Shown piece after piece: positions 18,301-25,785 of a stretch of 43,282 nt of DNA. Position numbers and translations under genes: made by a program. Position 1 is the first letter of the stretch, and each line of letters starts with the position of its first letter. The DNA comes from Acetobacter pasteurianus subsp. pasteurianus LMG 1262 = NBRC 106471 (lineage in GTDB: Bacteria > Pseudomonadota > Alphaproteobacteria > Acetobacterales > Acetobacteraceae). The notes under the pieces are model-generated. The model was not told where the DNA came from. It made no database searches and saw only the letters and a list, made by a program, of their open reading frames with translations. Location: contig NZ_CADO01000010.1 in NCBI RefSeq assembly GCF_000285275.1, positions 1 through 43,282 of the forward strand, written 5' to 3'.

Positions 18301-20874
18301 CCAGATACCAGCGTTTTCTGGCAACAAAATCCAACTGATAATCAGCGCCAACAAAGTAAAGGGCGCACATAGGGTGCGGCGGAGGTTATCCACCATTTTC
18401 CAACGCGCAATTCCGGATAAGCTGTTGCGTGGGGAAGGGGTGCGAAATATGCCAGAAACAATCCAGGGAAGCAGTTGCCAGTCTCCCCGTGTCCAGCGAT
18501 GGAGCCTTTGGGCCGCAACCAGGTAATCTGTCGGAAACTCCTCTATCACCTCAATGTCAGAAACCAATCCGGCGCGTGCAAAAATACCTTCAAACAGATC
18601 ATGGCTTAAAAGCGTTGCTTCTGGCACACGCCCGGCCAAGGCAGCTTCAAACGCATCAATTTCGTAAATGCCTTTGCCCGCGTAAGATCCCTCTCCAAAC
18701 ATATCCTGATAAAGATCTGATATTGCAGAGGAATAGGCATCTATCCCGCTAGATGCAGAGAAAATACGCTGGAACAAAGTGCTCTGATGCCCGATAGGCA
18801 AAGAGGGCGTAACACGAGGTTGCAGAACAGCATAACCCTGCTGCACACGCCCGGTTGTTGCATTAAATTGCGGTGCATTAAGAGGATGCGCCAGTTTGCC
18901 CACCAGTTTTTTGACTGTTTCAAGGGGCAAGCGTGTATCGGCATCCAGTGTGACGATATATTTTACAGCTTGGGGAATATTCTGGCTGCATTCAGCCAGA
19001 AAAGTGGTGTCTGTTGCGCCGCGCAACAGGCGGTTCAACTCATGCAGCTTACCCCGTTTGCGCTCCCACCCCATCCATACGCCTTCACTCTCGCTCCAAA
19101 CCCTGTGGCGGTGCAGAAGGAGAAACCTGTTGCCATCCGGCACAGACCCGTATTTTTCGTTAAGATGATGAATACCGGCAGAAGCTAACTGAAAAAGTGC
19201 ATCATCTTCTGGGGCAGAGGCCTCTGAATGATCAGACCAATCTGTTAAAAGCGCAAAATAAACACCGCTATCATGAGTGGCCAGATAGTGGATTTCTAAC
19301 CGAGATAAAAGCTCATCCACCGTTTTTACGTTGGTAAGTAGGGCAGGAATAACCACCATTGTGCGCAGTTTTACCGGAATACCGCCTAAAAGCTCCAACC
19401 CCGGCAATGCCGTTACCTTGGTAACACGCAAAGCCAGCCAGTTAATGCACGCAACGGCGGCCTCCAATGCGGGGGCAAGTGCCAACGCCGCTACCAACAG
19501 AACCCATGGAAACCATGCGTTTTCCTGAAAGGAAAGCCACACAGGCCCCGCCACAAAAATGAGTGCCAGTATAAAAACAACCACGGCATAGCCTGTAATG
19601 CCACTTTGGCAGAATGCCTGTGCCAGTTTTCTGGAAAGACTGGGACGAAAACCGATGGAAGCTTCCAGAATGGAACGACCTTCCATCACCAGATAATAAC
19701 CGGGATCACTCTTGCGCTGGTCAAACCCATTGGAAGAAGCTGCGTCTTGCGCTAAAAAAACAGCCTTCTTGGCAATCTCAATTTCATCAACGGTACTACC
19801 ATAAGCCAAATCCTCAATAGCTTTGCGGTAAAGGTCTCGGCTGGCAAAATCGGCAGATGTAAAACTTGCATATTCTGCGAATACTGTATCCACCAAGCAC
19901 ACTTGCTCGAAAGTTTCTGTCCAATCAGATTCTGCAATATGCCGCAAACTGGTAATGATATTTCGAATAGTCGCATTAAAGGCGCCCTGCGTCTGTAAAT
20001 ATTCCTGAATGCCTTGCTCGATATTTGTTTTTTTGTCTGCCAGACGCTGCTCCAACCACACAAGCACGGGGTCTTTTTCTGGATCTATTCCTCTTGAACG
20101 ATGCGCAAGCTGCGCCGTAAACGCAGGCGTAATCATGCGTGGATCTATTTGAGATAAGATGGCAGACAATTTAGGCGCATCGTTCTTGCGGGCCGCTGCA
20201 AGTTGATCAGCCAGAATATCCGCCGCCTGTTGGCTTGCGTGGCTATCTATAATGGCGCTTACAATACGGCGCAGGTTTTCTATTAAAACAATGCGCAAGG
20301 TAATGGGAACAGCCCAAAGCTCACCTATCGTAAGTGGCGTAACCGTTTGGTAAGCAAGCAAAAACCGCCGCAAAAAATCAGGCTGAAGATAGCTGTCTGT
20401 ATGCGCAACAAAAGCCCATGTAATGCCAAAAACGCGCGGCAAACCAACAAAAGGACCATTCGCAAGCTTGGGCAGGCGCGTGTAATACCCACTTGGCAGA
20501 TCCAGACTGGTTTCTCTAATCTGCATATCAATAAGGGCATAGTTATCTGCCAGCCACTGAGCTGCTGGCGGTAATAATCGGCCCCTTTGACTGGCCTTGG
20601 TCACTGTTTCATTAGCTGCTGCAAGCACTGCGGCATTTTCTGCCAACCTGCGCTTGAGGGGCTGCCCACGCCGATTATGCCTTGCGGGCACAATGGCCTG
20701 TGCTACGGCCAAGCTTCTGGCATGCGCCTCCAGACGTTCAATGCCAAAAATTTCGCTTTTTATGGGAAAATGATCATCCTGTATGTTAACGGGACCATGC
20801 CCCCCAAACAAACCGCGTAAAAATGAACGACTGGCACTTTTGGGGCCGGTATCTGATGGGTGTTCTGTACGCAT
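12316..20874 (-). CDS. ndvB: Cyclic beta-1,2-glucan synthase (NdvB/ChvB type)
   Basis: Giant 2852-aa inner-membrane enzyme that initiates, elongates and cyclises beta-1,2-glucan from UDP-glucose; the product is a periplasmic osmoregulator and host-interaction factor in Rhizobiales. Order: cytoplasmic N-terminal region (1-420), membrane segments (about 428-480), GT84 glycosyltransferase with TLDADTRLP (Asp644, Asp646), LLSHDLFEG (755-763) and LHRWTRGDWQ (791-800), membrane segments (about 840-1000), then a long glycoamylase-like and GH94-related portion with GDWNDGMN at 2531-2538, Asp2535 aligning with the family's catalytic acid. Length equals ChvB/NdvB (about 2800 aa), so it looks intact. 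ATG 20874 has GGGAG seven nt upstream. A 71-aa basic protein gene precedes it by 51 bp. Confidence 0.96.
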   Translation of the reverse strand: MRTEHPSDTGPKSASRSFLRGLFGGHGPVNIQDDHFPIKSEIFGIERLEAHARSLAVAQAIVPARHNRRGQPLKRRLAENAAVLAAANETVTKASQRGRLLPPAAQWLADNYALIDMQIRETSLDLPSGYYTRLPKLANGPFVGLPRVFGITWAFVAHTDSYLQPDFLRRFLLAYQTVTPLTIGELWAVPITLRIVLIENLRRIVSAIIDSHASQQAADILADQLAAARKNDAPKLSAILSQIDPRMITPAFTAQLAHRSRGIDPEKDPVLVWLEQRLADKKTNIEQGIQEYLQTQGAFNATIRNIITSLRHIAESDWTETFEQVCLVDTVFAEYASFTSADFASRDLYRKAIEDLAYGSTVDEIEIAKKAVFLAQDAASSNGFDQRKSDPGYYLVMEGRSILEASIGFRPSLSRKLAQAFCQSGITGYAVVVFILALIFVAGPVWLSFQENAWFPWVLLVAALALAPALEAAVACINWLALRVTKVTALPGLELLGGIPVKLRTMVVIPALLTNVKTVDELLSRLEIHYLATHDSGVYFALLTDWSDHSEASAPEDDALFQLASAGIHHLNEKYGSVPDGNRFLLLHRHRVWSESEGVWMGWERKRGKLHELNRLLRGATDTTFLAECSQNIPQAVKYIVTLDADTRLPLETVKKLVGKLAHPLNAPQFNATTGRVQQGYAVLQPRVTPSLPIGHQSTLFQRIFSASSGIDAYSSAISDLYQDMFGEGSYAGKGIYEIDAFEAALAGRVPEATLLSHDLFEGIFARAGLVSDIEVIEEFPTDYLVAAQRLHRWTRGDWQLLPWIVSGIFRTPSPRNSLSGIARWKMVDNLRRTLCAPFTLLALIISWILLPENAGIWTLFILLIMALPAFLPVIPDIAPRREWISFRSYFNVLGASISNAVVMTALNITFLVHQACLLGDAIIRTLGRVFVTRRYLLQWVPAAQTADLLQSGLLQYYLKMLSAPLIAVILVIQVTMQDVGNLIFIGPLAVLWAFSPAIGLWTSRVAVLTAQSRPSRTDIRTLRLTARNTWRFFEEFVTADDHMLPPDNFQEVPSPVIARRTSPTNIGLYLLCTVSAYDFGWNGLADTIERLENTFKTLDELEKYKGHLYNWYSTADLEPLAPLYVSTVDSGNFAGHLVALARACREWIKNTAQPSMWREGIADAITLAITDLTFRNGERLQNTKQQKVLIRSLARLKTSVLGASEIKTEASLLLLQKQAQTIAEHAVHLYAETNGAEEQAVSDPLFWSLAPLKAIESHLRDLDHAQSATFEDRLKALQTKATMLAYGMDFAFLRDPARKLLSIGFVVTEDTPDSNCYDLLASESRLAVFFAIAKGDIPARDWFRLGRALTSAGSGAALVSWSGSMFEYLMPSLVMRAPIGSLLQQTNALIVQRQIAYGQSHNIPWGISESAYNVRDVDYTYQYSNFGIPGLGLKRGLGQDRVVAPYATLLASMVDPQKAVANLSVLEKTGAHGRYGFYEALDYTPERVPDGQKMAIVQAYMAHHQGMSILSVADAVLDGIMRKRFHDDPVIASAELLLQERAPRTGAVAHPLPIEEYPLPRSELPQATSGRYYGTDYTPAPVTHLLSNGRYTVMLTSAGSGYTMWQGLAVTRWREDPTLDNFGSYLYLKNVKTGKVWSAGIQPCGEEPDDYVSVFHEDRAEFTRRDGSLTTTVEVMVSAEDDADVRYLSVFNGGYDSVEIDITSYAELALLAPDSDLAHPAFTKLFVETDYLPEAKALIATRRRRTPNEPEIWAAHVAVCSTPIMVETNRAQFIGRGHTARSPAALAGKTQLSGQTGTVLDPCFAMRSRVSIKPGATARITFWTMVASSRQELERLIEVHQDDTALDRARTLAWTQAQIQFRHFDITPAEADLFQRLAGHILFANAALRAPSAVIMQGMAAQPTLWEQGISGDLPLVVLRVKDTPDTDIVRQVLLAHEYLRLKQVAVDLVLINEHPSSYLQDLQNTLENLVRSMPKMATVAGSICILRADLISAPVKNLLLAAARVVLTADKGLAEQLDQADVAMAPKSVLFQTPHVFAPSVFKVPDIPELEFFNGHGGFAHNGQEYVVVLPPGHTTPAPWINVIANDTAGFQASAEGSGYTWALNSREHQITPWSNDPVSNQPGEIFYLRDEDTKVLWSPTAAIRRDVDATYVSRHGHGYTQYDRIAHGIGSTLLQYTPVKDPIKISRLQLHNLSGQARTLSLTGYVEWVLGTARAKTASFITTEIDDATGALFAHNRWSAVYGGRVAFADIGGYVTASSGDRTSFVGRNGTLDSPYALTLADTVQGSTGAGLDPCGVLQTIVTLPADGRVEIVFLLGEAENEAEARQMIAHYRTIDLDTVLDEVKQQWQHICGSIQVKTPDRSMDIMLNGWLLYQTLSSRVRARAGFYQASGAYGFRDQLQDGMALAASCPTLVREHLVRAASRQFVEGDVQHWWLPQTGAGVRTHISDDCTWLGYTVAHYVTTTGDLAVLDENIGFLEAPPLPITEHDSFMVPAHSEESATLFEHCGRALDRSLAVGVHGLPLMGTGDWNDGMNRVGEQGRGESVWLGWFLYTTLEIFIPIARARNEDMRADKWQQHTRKLAKALEHTWDGDWYLRAYFDDGTPLGSHTMPECQIDAISQSWSVLSGAAMPERANHAMRSAIHRLVRQQDGLILVLTPPFDKAMPDPGYIRGYPPGIRENGGQYTHAALWTVMAIAALGDGNLAQTLFHMLNPITHSQTPEQAARYKLEPYVIAADVYSEAPHVGRGGWSWYTGSAGWMQRVGTETILGVRIHADKLLIDPCIPQHWPEFEVTLQWKTARYSILVKNPDHVCRGVRKITVDGVQSYMMHEVNMQDDGLLHKVEVILGS

Positions 20875-20925
20875 GCACCAACTCCCTCATAAGGGCCATA
20901 CAAAGCTGAATGCGGCCTTTATTTG

Positions 20926-21141
20926 TTATTTCCGAAACAGACTTTTTCTTGTTCTTAGGGCGGTCGAAAGCGCTTTTTCTTCTAACAACGTTTTGTTTTT
21001 CACCATTTTATTTTGTGATTTTTTGTTTTCTGGCAAAGAATCTTCACCAACTGCTTTGTCATCAGCCACATTCTGCCCCACCTTCTTTTCTGTTTTTGAA
21101 ACAGCAGAAGAAGCCTGATTTTTTACAAAAGGGGTGCGCAT
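20926..21141 (-). CDS. 71-aa Lys-rich basic protein preceding ndvB
   Basis: I do not recognise this protein. It is 71 aa, rich in Lys/Ser/Asn, without Cys, Trp or hydrophobic segments, probably largely disordered, with a basic end (ALRTRKSLFRK). The start is supported by GGAG seven nt before ATG 21141; the open frame extends to 21222 but without such a signal. It ends 51 bp before ndvB on the same strand, so it is probably the first gene of the ndvB transcript. A candidate EcfG-type promoter lies about 130 bp upstream. It could be a nucleic-acid or membrane-binding stress protein, or a regulator of the synthase; both are guesses. Confidence 0.62.
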   Translation of the reverse strand: MRTPFVKNQASSAVSKTEKKVGQNVADDKAVGEDSLPENKKSQNKMVKNKTLLEEKALSTALRTRKSLFRK

Positions 21142-21270
21142 TTTCGTTCTCCATCCAAGAGAAACCAGCCGCAAACATTTCGATTGTGCTTTAAGTAGAT
21201 TTCGAGAAAAGCAATAAAGCACTCGGACAAATAGAATATTCTTCTAATCGCCAAGTATTCAGCCGTCATT

Positions 21271-21296
21271 CAACGCTGGAACGGGGTAAACGTTCC
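21271..21296 (-). promoter_or_regulatory. Candidate EcfG-type general-stress promoter for the 71-aa gene and ndvB
   Basis: Minus strand: GGAAC, 16 nt, CGTT, an exact match to the alphaproteobacterial EcfG consensus GGAAC-N16/17-CGTT. The same stretch also carries a perfect palindrome GGAACG-N7-CGTTCC (21278-21296), so a repressor site is an alternative reading. Confidence 0.5.
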
Positions 21297-21381
21297 TGAG
21301 CGGATTATCTCTGAAAAGAAGAAACCAAAAACAATTTTTAAAGGAAACAGCAAGCCATTCCCATTAGCTTATTTGGCAATA

Positions 21382-21804
21382 TCAATCATCAAGCCGCACT
21401 GTGCGTCCTTGTTTAATACGTGCGCGATGTGCTTTTCCCTGCAACCGCCGTTGGCGCGCAGCGCGGCTAGGGCGCGTAGCAACACGAAAAGCCGGGCGAT
21501 GTGCTGCCTCTCGTATCAAGGCAGCCAGACGCTCTATCGCATCCTCACGGTTGCGCTGCTGCGTGCGAAAACGTCGTGCTGTAATAACAATAACACCGTC
21601 ACGCGTGGCACGACTGCCCGCAAGTTCCAGCAAGCGTGCACGCACCCGATCTGGCAAGGAAGAAGAATGCGCTGCATCGAACCGTAATTGAGCAGCCGTG
21701 GCAACCTTGTTGACATTCTGCCCCCCTGGGCCAGATGCCAAAATATAAGAGACCTCCAGTTCAGAATCGGTCAGAGAAATATTGGGAAGGATAGAAATTG
21801 CCAT
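21382..21804 (-). CDS. arfB: Alternative ribosome-rescue factor B (peptidyl-tRNA hydrolase)
   Basis: 140-aa codon-independent release factor (ArfB/YaeJ) that frees stalled ribosomes by hydrolysing peptidyl-tRNA. The catalytic GGQ is at residues 27-29 in ASGPGGQNVNK, followed by the release-factor domain, with a basic C-terminal tail (RRLQGKAHRARIKQGR) that enters the mRNA channel. Length equals E. coli ArfB (140 aa). ATG 21804 gives the conserved beginning; the frame is open to 21882 without a good ribosome binding site at either place. It is divergent from katE, and the candidate katE promoter lies in the region between them. Confidence 0.93.
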   Translation of the reverse strand: MAISILPNISLTDSELEVSYILASGPGGQNVNKVATAAQLRFDAAHSSSLPDRVRARLLELAGSRATRDGVIVITARRFRTQQRNREDAIERLAALIREAAHRPAFRVATRPSRAARQRRLQGKAHRARIKQGRTVRLDD

Positions 21805-21860
21805 AAGCCCGACATAACACATTTTGTGTTGTGATGCTTGTGCAGCCAAAATCTGCCATT

Positions 21861-21885
21861 GGAACCATTCTGCCCCCCACACGTA
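21861..21885 (+). promoter_or_regulatory. Candidate EcfG-type promoter for katE
   Basis: GGAAC (21861-21865), 16 nt, CGTA (21882-21885): one mismatch to GGAAC-N16-CGTT. It lies about 98 bp before the katE ATG. A 7-bp inverted repeat (GGGAGCG 21900-21906, CGCTCCC 21951-21957) would fall in the leader. Confidence 0.4.
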
Positions 21886-21983
21886 AGAACTAGAATACGG
21901 GGAGCGACGAAACCTTAGAGACGCAAGATTTAAGACATGTAAAGGGACGACGCTCCCGCCGAAACACTGGCGAGGAGAAGATC

Positions 21984-24119
21984 ATGGTTGTCAAAAAAAA
22001 CACGCCCAGCAAAGCTGCCAAAAACGGTTTAAAGGCAAATAAAGATAAAATTGAACCAAGCTATACCGAGCAACAGGGAAATGGGGGAGAAACACACCAG
22101 CAGGCTGGCGGTGATATTGCAACACTTACCTCTGCTCAGGGTATTCCCGTAGCGGATGATCAGAACACACTGCGTTACGGTGCACGCGGCCCGGCGTTGA
22201 TGGAGGATTTCCATTTCCGGGAAAAGATTTTCCATTTTGACCATGAACGTATTCCCGAACGTGTTGTGCACGCCCGTGGCTATGGTGCCCATGGTTATTT
22301 TGAACTGACAGACAGCCTGCAAGACGTAACGCGCGCAGCTATTTTTCAGAACGTAGGGGAGCGCACGCCAGCTTTTGTGCGGTTTTCCACGGTAGCGGGG
22401 TCCAAAGGCTCGTTTGATGTTGCGCGCGATGTCCGTGGATTTGCCGTTAAACTCTATACCAAGGAAGGTAACTGGGATCTGGTTGGCAACAATATCCCGG
22501 TATTCTTCATTCAGGATGCCATCAAGTTTCCTGATATGGTGCACTCCGTAAAACCAGCGCCAGACCGCGATTTTCCGCAGGCTCAATCTGCGCATGATAA
22601 CTTCTGGGATTTCATTTCACTCACCCCGGAAAGCTTTCATATGATCATGTGGGTGATGTCAGACCGGGGTATCCCGCGGTCCTTCCGTTTTATGGAAGGG
22701 TTTGGGGTGCATACATTCCGTTTTCTGGACAGCAATGACCGTTCAACCTTTGTGAAGTTTCATTGGAAGCCCAAGCAGGGATTGCAATCTGTTGTCTGGA
22801 ATGAAGCGGTCAAGATCAATGGGGCAGACCCTGATTTTCATCGGCGAGATCTCTGGAGCGCAATTTCCAGCGGGGACTTTCCCGAATGGGAACTGGGCGT
22901 GCAGCTTTTTGACGAAGAATTTGCCGAAAAATTCGATTTCGATGTGCTGGACCCCACCAAACTTATTCCTGAAGAACTGGTGCCCGTAAGAATAGTGGGC
23001 CGTCTGGTGCTGGACCGCGTTGTTGATAACTTTTTTGCCGAAACAGAGCAGGTTGCGTTCTGCACCCAGAACGTGCCGCCAGGCATTGATTTCTCAAACG
23101 ATCCGCTGCTTCAGGGCCGAAATTTCTCATATCTGGATACACAGGTAAAACGGCTTGGTAGCCCCAATTTTACGCATATCCCAATCAATGCTCCCAAATG
23201 CCCCATGGCGCATTTTCAGCAGGATGGGCATATGGCCATGCACAACCTGGTAGGCCGCGCCAATTACGAGCCGAACAGTTGGGGGGCAGCAGGTGGCCCG
23301 CGTGAAAACCCAAAACAGGGCTTCCGCAGTTTTGCAAGCGAGGAAACAGGCCCCAAGCGGCGCCTACGGCCCGAAAGTTTTTCCGATCACTACAGTCAGG
23401 CGCGGCAGTTTTACATCAGCCAGACGCCCATTGAGCAGAAGCATATTGCAGATGGCATTACGTTTGAACTGAGCAAGGTAGAACGGCCCGATATTCGCTC
23501 CCGCGTTGTCTCCCATCTGCTGCATATTGATGAGGATCTGGCAACAACGGTAGCTGATGGTCTGGGCTTGCCATTGCCTGATCCCGCAGAAACAACTCAG
23601 CCTACGCGTAATGATCTGCCAGCGTCTGATGCGCTCAGCATCCTCAAAAATGGGCCAAAAACATTTGCAGGCCGAAAAATGGGTATTCTGGCAACAGATG
23701 GCGTGGATGCAGACCTTTTTGTTGCGCTTATTGCTGCCCTTCAGGCAGAAAAAGCCAATTATGAAGTGGTGGCCCCCAAAATTGGCGGCATTACACTCTC
23801 GGATGGCACCAAGGTGGCTGCGCAGCAGAAGATAGATGGAGGCCCATCGGTATTATACGATGCCGTAGCCATTCTGGCTTCCAAGGAAGGTACAAAAGTT
23901 CTGGCTAGTAACCCTGCAGCCAAGGATTTCCTTACAGACGCCTTCACGCACTGCAAATTTATTGGGTATTCGGCAGAGGCCTGCACGTTGTTCAAAAAGG
24001 CGGGTTTGGCTGACGATGTTGATAAAGGCTGCATCAAGCTTGGTAGCAAAAACGATGCCAATGCATTTGTAAAAACCTGCGGCGCACTTCGCTTCTGGCA
24101 GCGTGAAAAGCTGGATTGA
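21984..24119 (+). CDS. katE: Large-subunit (clade 2, HPII-type) catalase
   Basis: 711-aa monofunctional haem catalase removing H2O2. It has the long N-terminal arm and the C-terminal flavodoxin-like domain (about 564-711) that define large-subunit catalases. Active-site residues: His96 in VVHARG, Asn in DLVGNN (169/170) and haem-ligand Tyr383 in RNFSYLDTQ. The residue 23 positions before the Tyr, His392 in E. coli HPII, is here Cys360 ([10 protein letters not shown]), as in Neurospora CAT-1 where a Cys-Tyr bond forms. ATG 21984 has an excellent GAGGAGA ribosome binding site. It is monocistronic with a strong terminator. The candidate upstream promoter suggests general-stress control; no OxyR site is evident. 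Confidence 0.97.
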   Translation: MVVKKNTPSKAAKNGLKANKDKIEPSYTEQQGNGGETHQQAGGDIATLTSAQGIPVADDQNTLRYGARGPALMEDFHFREKIFHFDHERIPERVVHARGYGAHGYFELTDSLQDVTRAAIFQNVGERTPAFVRFSTVAGSKGSFDVARDVRGFAVKLYTKEGNWDLVGNNIPVFFIQDAIKFPDMVHSVKPAPDRDFPQAQSAHDNFWDFISLTPESFHMIMWVMSDRGIPRSFRFMEGFGVHTFRFLDSNDRSTFVKFHWKPKQGLQSVVWNEAVKINGADPDFHRRDLWSAISSGDFPEWELGVQLFDEEFAEKFDFDVLDPTKLIPEELVPVRIVGRLVLDRVVDNFFAETEQVAFCTQNVPPGIDFSNDPLLQGRNFSYLDTQVKRLGSPNFTHIPINAPKCPMAHFQQDGHMAMHNLVGRANYEPNSWGAAGGPRENPKQGFRSFASEETGPKRRLRPESFSDHYSQARQFYISQTPIEQKHIADGITFELSKVERPDIRSRVVSHLLHIDEDLATTVADGLGLPLPDPAETTQPTRNDLPASDALSILKNGPKTFAGRKMGILATDGVDADLFVALIAALQAEKANYEVVAPKIGGITLSDGTKVAAQQKIDGGPSVLYDAVAILASKEGTKVLASNPAAKDFLTDAFTHCKFIGYSAEACTLFKKAGLADDVDKGCIKLGSKNDANAFVKTCGALRFWQREKLD

Positions 24120-24123
24120 AATT

Positions 24124-24168
24124 AAAGCCCCTCTCACGCTCGTTTAGATAACGTGGGTGAGGGGCTTT
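24124..24168. terminator. Terminator between katE and the convergent HxlR gene
   Basis: AAAGCCCCTC and GAGGGGCTTT arms form a 10-bp GC-rich stem with further partial pairing inside (TCACG/CGTG). The ends give A/U runs for both directions. Confidence 0.85.
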
Positions 24169-24178
24169 CACCCACTAC

Positions 24179-24535
24179 CTATTCTTTTTTCTGCTTCAAG
24201 CTATGGGCATATTTATCGCCCCATTCCTTGAGTGCATGGATGACCGGCTTGAGGGTTTTGCCTAGGTCGGTCAGTTCATATTCCACCCGCGGCGGCACTT
24301 CGGGAAAAACCGTGCGGGAAATCAGGCCATCGGCTTCCAGTTCTCGCAACTGGTTCGTCAGCATACGCTGCGTTACATTTGGCATACGCCTACGAAATTC
24401 GCTAAAGCGCAGCACGCCATCTTCAAACAGATGATACAGAATAAGCGCCTTCCATTTGCCCCCAAATAACTCCAGCGTGGCTTCTACGGTGCAGCCGGGG
24501 CTGCATGTTAGCGTGGTGTGGCGAATACGGGGCAT
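24179..24535 (-). CDS. HxlR-family winged-helix regulator
   Basis: 118-aa HxlR-type regulator. A Cys pair CSPGC (11-15) precedes the signature LFGGKWKALILYHL (about 23-36) and the recognition region RRRMPNVTQRMLTNQLRELEADGLI, and the wing is RVEYELTDLGKTL. Related regulators that repress quinone or aldehyde reductases (YodB, QorR, HypR types) sense electrophiles or oxidation through N-terminal Cys residues, so the CxxxC is a likely sensor; this is inference. It is divergent from the OYE/aldehyde dehydrogenase genes across 113 bp that contain candidate operator repeats, and most likely represses them and itself. Confidence 0.93.
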   Translation of the reverse strand: MPRIRHTTLTCSPGCTVEATLELFGGKWKALILYHLFEDGVLRFSEFRRRMPNVTQRMLTNQLRELEADGLISRTVFPEVPPRVEYELTDLGKTLKPVIHALKEWGDKYAHSLKQKKE

Positions 24536-24551
24536 GGTATCATTCCTGACA

Positions 24552-24595
24552 CTATAGGCGGTTTATGTGCGTTCTTGCGCCTTAAACCTAATAGG
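24552..24595. promoter_or_regulatory. Candidate HxlR operator in divergent intergenic region
   Basis: Inverted repeat GGTTTA (24560-24565) and TAAACC (24583-24588), 17 nt apart, flanked by CTATAGG and CCTAATAGG that extend the symmetry imperfectly. It lies between the HxlR ATG and the OYE ATG. Confidence 0.4.
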
Positions 24596-24648
24596 CCAAT
24601 GTTTACGAGCAGACCAGAGACTATTTCTGCTTCTGAACAAGGCTGATC

Positions 24649-25785
24649 ATGACTTCAATTTCTCTTTTTGACCCCATAACACTGGGTGATCTGCCCCTAG
24701 AAAACCGGATTTTTCTGCCGCCGTTAACCCGCTGCCGCAGCACCCAGCCGGGTGATATCCCCAATGCGCTTATGGCAGAATACTATGCTCAGCGTACGCA
24801 GGCAGGTTTTTTGCTTACCGAAGGCACACAAATAGAACCACGCGGGCAAGGCTATGCCTGGACACCCGGCATTTACTCCCCTGAACAGATTGCGGGCTGG
24901 AAACTGGTAACAGATGCCGTGCACGCCAAAAAGCGCCCCATTTTTGCGCAGCTTTGGCATGTTGGGCGTGTTTCGCACCATCTTTTGCAACCGAACCACC
25001 AGTCACCTATTGCACCATCTGCTGTGGCCGCAACGGGTGTGAATGTTTTTATCCCAACCGGCCCGGGCACCGGAAAACTGGTGCCGCCCGATACCCCTCG
25101 TGCATTGACCATTCCCGAAATTCATGAACTGGTAGAGCTTTATGCGCAGGCTGCCAGAAACGCTCTGCAAGCCGGATTTGATGGCGTGGAAATTCACGCT
25201 GCCAATGGGTATCTGGTCAACCAGTTTATTTCCGAACGCGCCAATTTTCGCACAGATGCCTATGGCGGTTCGCTCCCCAACCGGCTGAGATTTTTGCGTG
25301 AAGTGGTAGAGGCCGTTTCTGCCGTGGTTTCTCCTGAAAGGCTGGGCGTCAGGTTTTCTCCACTGTTCAGCACAACCAAGGAAGAACGCGTTTATCTTGG
25401 CTTGTTGGAAAGCAATCCGACAGAAACCTATACGCAAGCGGTACGTGTTTTGGCCGATGCAGGCATTGCATATCTCTCTCTGGCAGAAGCTGACTGGGAT
25501 AACGCGCCAGATATGCCGGATTCATTCCGTGCTGCCGTGCGCGATATCTTTCCGGGCCGCATTTTGTGTGCGGGCCGTTACGATAAAGCCAAAGCAGACC
25601 ACGTTTTGCAAAATGGCTGGGCCGACATGATCGGGTTTGGCCGCAAATTCATCGCCAACCCGGATTTGCCTGCGCGTTTGCAGCACGGATGGCCCCTTAA
25701 CGCCATAGACCCCACAACCATGTATGGCGGCGGCGCACACGGATACACCGATTACCCTTTTTATAATCAGGATGATAAAAAATGA
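24649..25785 (+). CDS. Old Yellow Enzyme family ene-reductase (NemA-like)
   Basis: 378-aa FMN-dependent NAD(P)H oxidoreductase that reduces activated C=C bonds, quinones or nitro compounds. FMN and substrate motifs: PPLTRCRS (24-31), AQLWHVGR (100-107), His183 and Asn186 in EIHAANGYLVNQF with catalytic Tyr188, DAYGGSLPNR (203-212) and IGFGRKFIANPDLP near the C-terminus. Start ATG 24649 has AAGG six nt upstream. Its stop overlaps the start of the aldehyde dehydrogenase gene by 4 nt, so the two are translationally coupled. Control by the divergent HxlR protein is expected. The physiological substrate is unknown; reactive enones or quinones are plausible. Confidence 0.95.
   Translation: MTSISLFDPITLGDLPLENRIFLPPLTRCRSTQPGDIPNALMAEYYAQRTQAGFLLTEGTQIEPRGQGYAWTPGIYSPEQIAGWKLVTDAVHAKKRPIFAQLWHVGRVSHHLLQPNHQSPIAPSAVAATGVNVFIPTGPGTGKLVPPDTPRALTIPEIHELVELYAQAARNALQAGFDGVEIHAANGYLVNQFISERANFRTDAYGGSLPNRLRFLREVVEAVSAVVSPERLGVRFSPLFSTTKEERVYLGLLESNPTETYTQAVRVLADAGIAYLSLAEADWDNAPDMPDSFRAAVRDIFPGRILCAGRYDKAKADHVLQNGWADMIGFGRKFIANPDLPARLQHGWPLNAIDPTTMYGGGAHGYTDYPFYNQDDKK

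Noticed and set aside
22029..22595. 188-codon minus-strand open frame
   Set aside because: Antisense to conserved catalase coding sequence; no family motif.
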